From positions 2,822,501 to 2,886,500 of the forward strand of contig NZ_CP064655.1 in the NCBI RefSeq assembly GCF_018141525.1: a stretch of DNA of 64,000 nucleotides. The letters run 5' to 3'. Numbering within the stretch: position 1 is the stretch's first letter; each line of letters begins with the position of its first letter. This document shows positions 62,792 through 64,000 of this stretch, in pieces. The notes beneath the pieces are model-generated. The model did no database searches. It was not told the DNA's origin and saw only the letters and a program-made list of their open reading frames with translations. The DNA is from Miltoncostaea marina. Lineage in GTDB: Bacteria > Actinomycetota > Thermoleophilia > Miltoncostaeales > Miltoncostaeaceae. A program made the position numbers and the translations under genes.

Positions 62792-64000
62792 TCAAAGTTC
62801 CAGCGAGCGGCCTGCGGCGCGCGGCGCGCTGGAGGGAAGCACCCTCTGCGCGACCGGCCGGACCTCCATCGCCCTGGAGGCAGTGCCGATAGAAGACCTG
62901 CGGTACAGCGGGTCGACGGACTCCGTCGCACGTCCGAGACGCTCTCCCAGGTCGATCGCAAGGCCGGCGGCCTGCGTCCGTGACCACGTCCGCTCCAGCG
63001 CCTGTGCGAGTCGCTCCGGTTCGTGGTGGACCGCGAACACCTCGAGGTCCAAGCGGTGGCGCGAGCCAGCCACGTATGCCCACTCCCGCCCGCCGCGCTC
63101 CGAGGTGGCGAGCAGGTAGGTCCTATCGACGGTCGCCCCCTGGCTGACGTGCCCGGTCATCGCGTACCCGTGCATCGCGTGGCGAAGGTAGTCGGCGGGG
63201 AGCCACACCTCTCTCCCATCGTCGGTCCACACCACGAGCGCTTTGGCGCGCTCATCGAGGCCCGTCACGATGCCTCGGGTGCCGTTGCGCACGTCGAGGC
63301 GGTAGTGGTTCCGCCGGCAGATCAAGCGGTCACCGATCGCCCATTCGCGGCCATCGGCGACCATCCGCCGATCCGACAGGCGCCCGGCGGCATCCAGCCG
63401 CGCACGGGCCATCTCGTTCAGCCGACGGACTTCGCGTCGGTCGTGGGCGATGATCAGTGCGCCGCCCGGATCGCCCAGGGAGGTCGCCACCCAGGAGCGG
63501 ATGAGGGCCTCGCGAGCGTGCCGTGCGTCGTCGAAAGCTTGCAGGCGCCGATGTTCGGCCAGGAGACCGATGGCGTCCGCCACCCGGCCCTCCGCGAGCG
63601 CGCCGGCCACGCGCCGCTGCAGCTCCGTGCGCTGCCGGCGATTCCCGGAGAGCTCTGCGGCACCCAGGCGATCACAGAGCGCGGCGAACCCGCCCGCCGC
63701 GTCGACCGCCTGAAGCTGGCCGCGATCACCGACGAGGATCAGACGTCCACGCCTCGAGGCCACGACGGCGACGAGCCGCTCAAGCGCGCGCGTCGGCATC
63801 GTCGACGCTTCATCGCAGACCACCACCGCCCCCAGCGGGACGGCTTCCTCGCCACGCGCGGCACGCTCGAGAATCAGGGCTGCTGTCTCCGCGGTGATGC
63901 CCGCGCTGCGCCGCAGTACCTCGGCCGCCTGCGCCTGCCAGGCGGTGCCGACGACCGGGACTCCCGACGCCTCGTAAGCCTCCCTGACGGCCTCAAGGGC
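62792..64000 (-). CDS. traA: TraA/MobF-type conjugative relaxase-helicase, C-terminal part (5' truncated by window edge)
   Basis: The frame enters from the right edge with SGVPVVGTAWQAQAAEVL. It continues as a RecD-like superfamily 1 helicase: Walker B VVVCDEASTMPTR, motif III ILVGDRGQLQAVD, motif V HGYAMTGHVSQGATVDRTY and motif VI EWAYVAGSRHR. This is the C-terminal helicase of MobF relaxases, which nick oriT and unwind the transferred strand. The relaxase domain and Walker A lie beyond 64000. The tail from about LYRRSSIG is non-conserved. It is on the opposite strand to the transfer operon. Confidence 0.9.
   Translation of the reverse strand, partial: ALEAVREAYEASGVPVVGTAWQAQAAEVLRRSAGITAETAALILERAARGEEAVPLGAVVVCDEASTMPTRALERLVAVVASRRGRLILVGDRGQLQAVDAAGGFAALCDRLGAAELSGNRRQRTELQRRVAGALAEGRVADAIGLLAEHRRLQAFDDARHAREALIRSWVATSLGDPGGALIIAHDRREVRRLNEMARARLDAAGRLSDRRMVADGREWAIGDRLICRRNHYRLDVRNGTRGIVTGLDERAKALVVWTDDGREVWLPADYLRHAMHGYAMTGHVSQGATVDRTYLLATSERGGREWAYVAGSRHRLDLEVFAVHHEPERLAQALERTWSRTQAAGLAIDLGERLGRATESVDPLYRRSSIGTASRAMEVRPVAQRVLPSSAPRAAGRSLEL

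Overview
The window is very GC-rich bacterial DNA (about 70 percent or more by eye). Genes are tightly packed with many 4-base ATGA/GTGA overlaps, GTG starts are frequent, and several leaderless-type promoters are visible. A single-chain (AceE-type) pyruvate dehydrogenase E1 and an actinobacterial-style conjugation module (SCO6880-like protein, MobF/TraA relaxase) point to an actinomycetote. The lineage Thermoleophilia/Solirubrobacterales is my guess from gene style and was not tested.

Positions 1-13325 look like ordinary chromosome: the 3' part of a RecQ helicase gene, an unrecognised 452-residue protein, a VOC-fold protein, the pyruvate dehydrogenase operon aceE-E2-lpd, a divergent MFS exporter/TetR pair around a palindrome, a disordered protein, an acyl-CoA-dehydrogenase-like flavoenzyme, an atypical SDR and a small lipoprotein.

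From the tRNA-Lys gene at 13326-13398 onward the window appears to be an integrative and conjugative element (ICE) that runs past the right edge. A tyrosine integrase lies directly behind the tRNA. It is followed by an excisionase-like HTH protein, a two-domain wall hydrolase, regulators, a long secreted Ig-like protein, a DUF3644-like protein with a HEPN-type RxxxxH motif, and a type IV secretion operon (pilin-like, VirB8-like, VirB6-like, SCO6880-like, VirB4, VirD4/TraG). The C-terminal part of a TraA/MobF relaxase-helicase is on the minus strand at the right edge. No attR is visible.

The cargo between about 29 and 61 kb concerns metals and the cell envelope. It includes a CDF exporter, CtaG, SCO1 and CopC, a ResA/CcdA thiol-redox pair, an LspA variant, YcnI, a CopC-CopD fusion, a ZIP transporter with a two-domain multicopper oxidase, a CadC-type repressor with a Cd/Zn/Pb ATPase, a CmtR-type repressor with a second ATPase, and a NirK-like copper protein. 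There are also two peptidoglycan-binding M23 peptidases, a BlaI/M56 regulatory pair with a divergent operon, two OsmC peroxidases that share an upstream motif, and a DsbA-like protein. Debris of two IS21-type elements, an IS110 element, a second recombinase and an ArdC gene lies between them.

Several conserved genes (virB4, the NirK-like gene, the IS110 transposase, a multicopper oxidase fragment) are each broken by loss of one G or C. In the IS110 gene, blocks of roughly 25-35 bp are shuffled and partly inverted. Both patterns may be sequencing or assembly errors, so the pseudogene calls are provisional.
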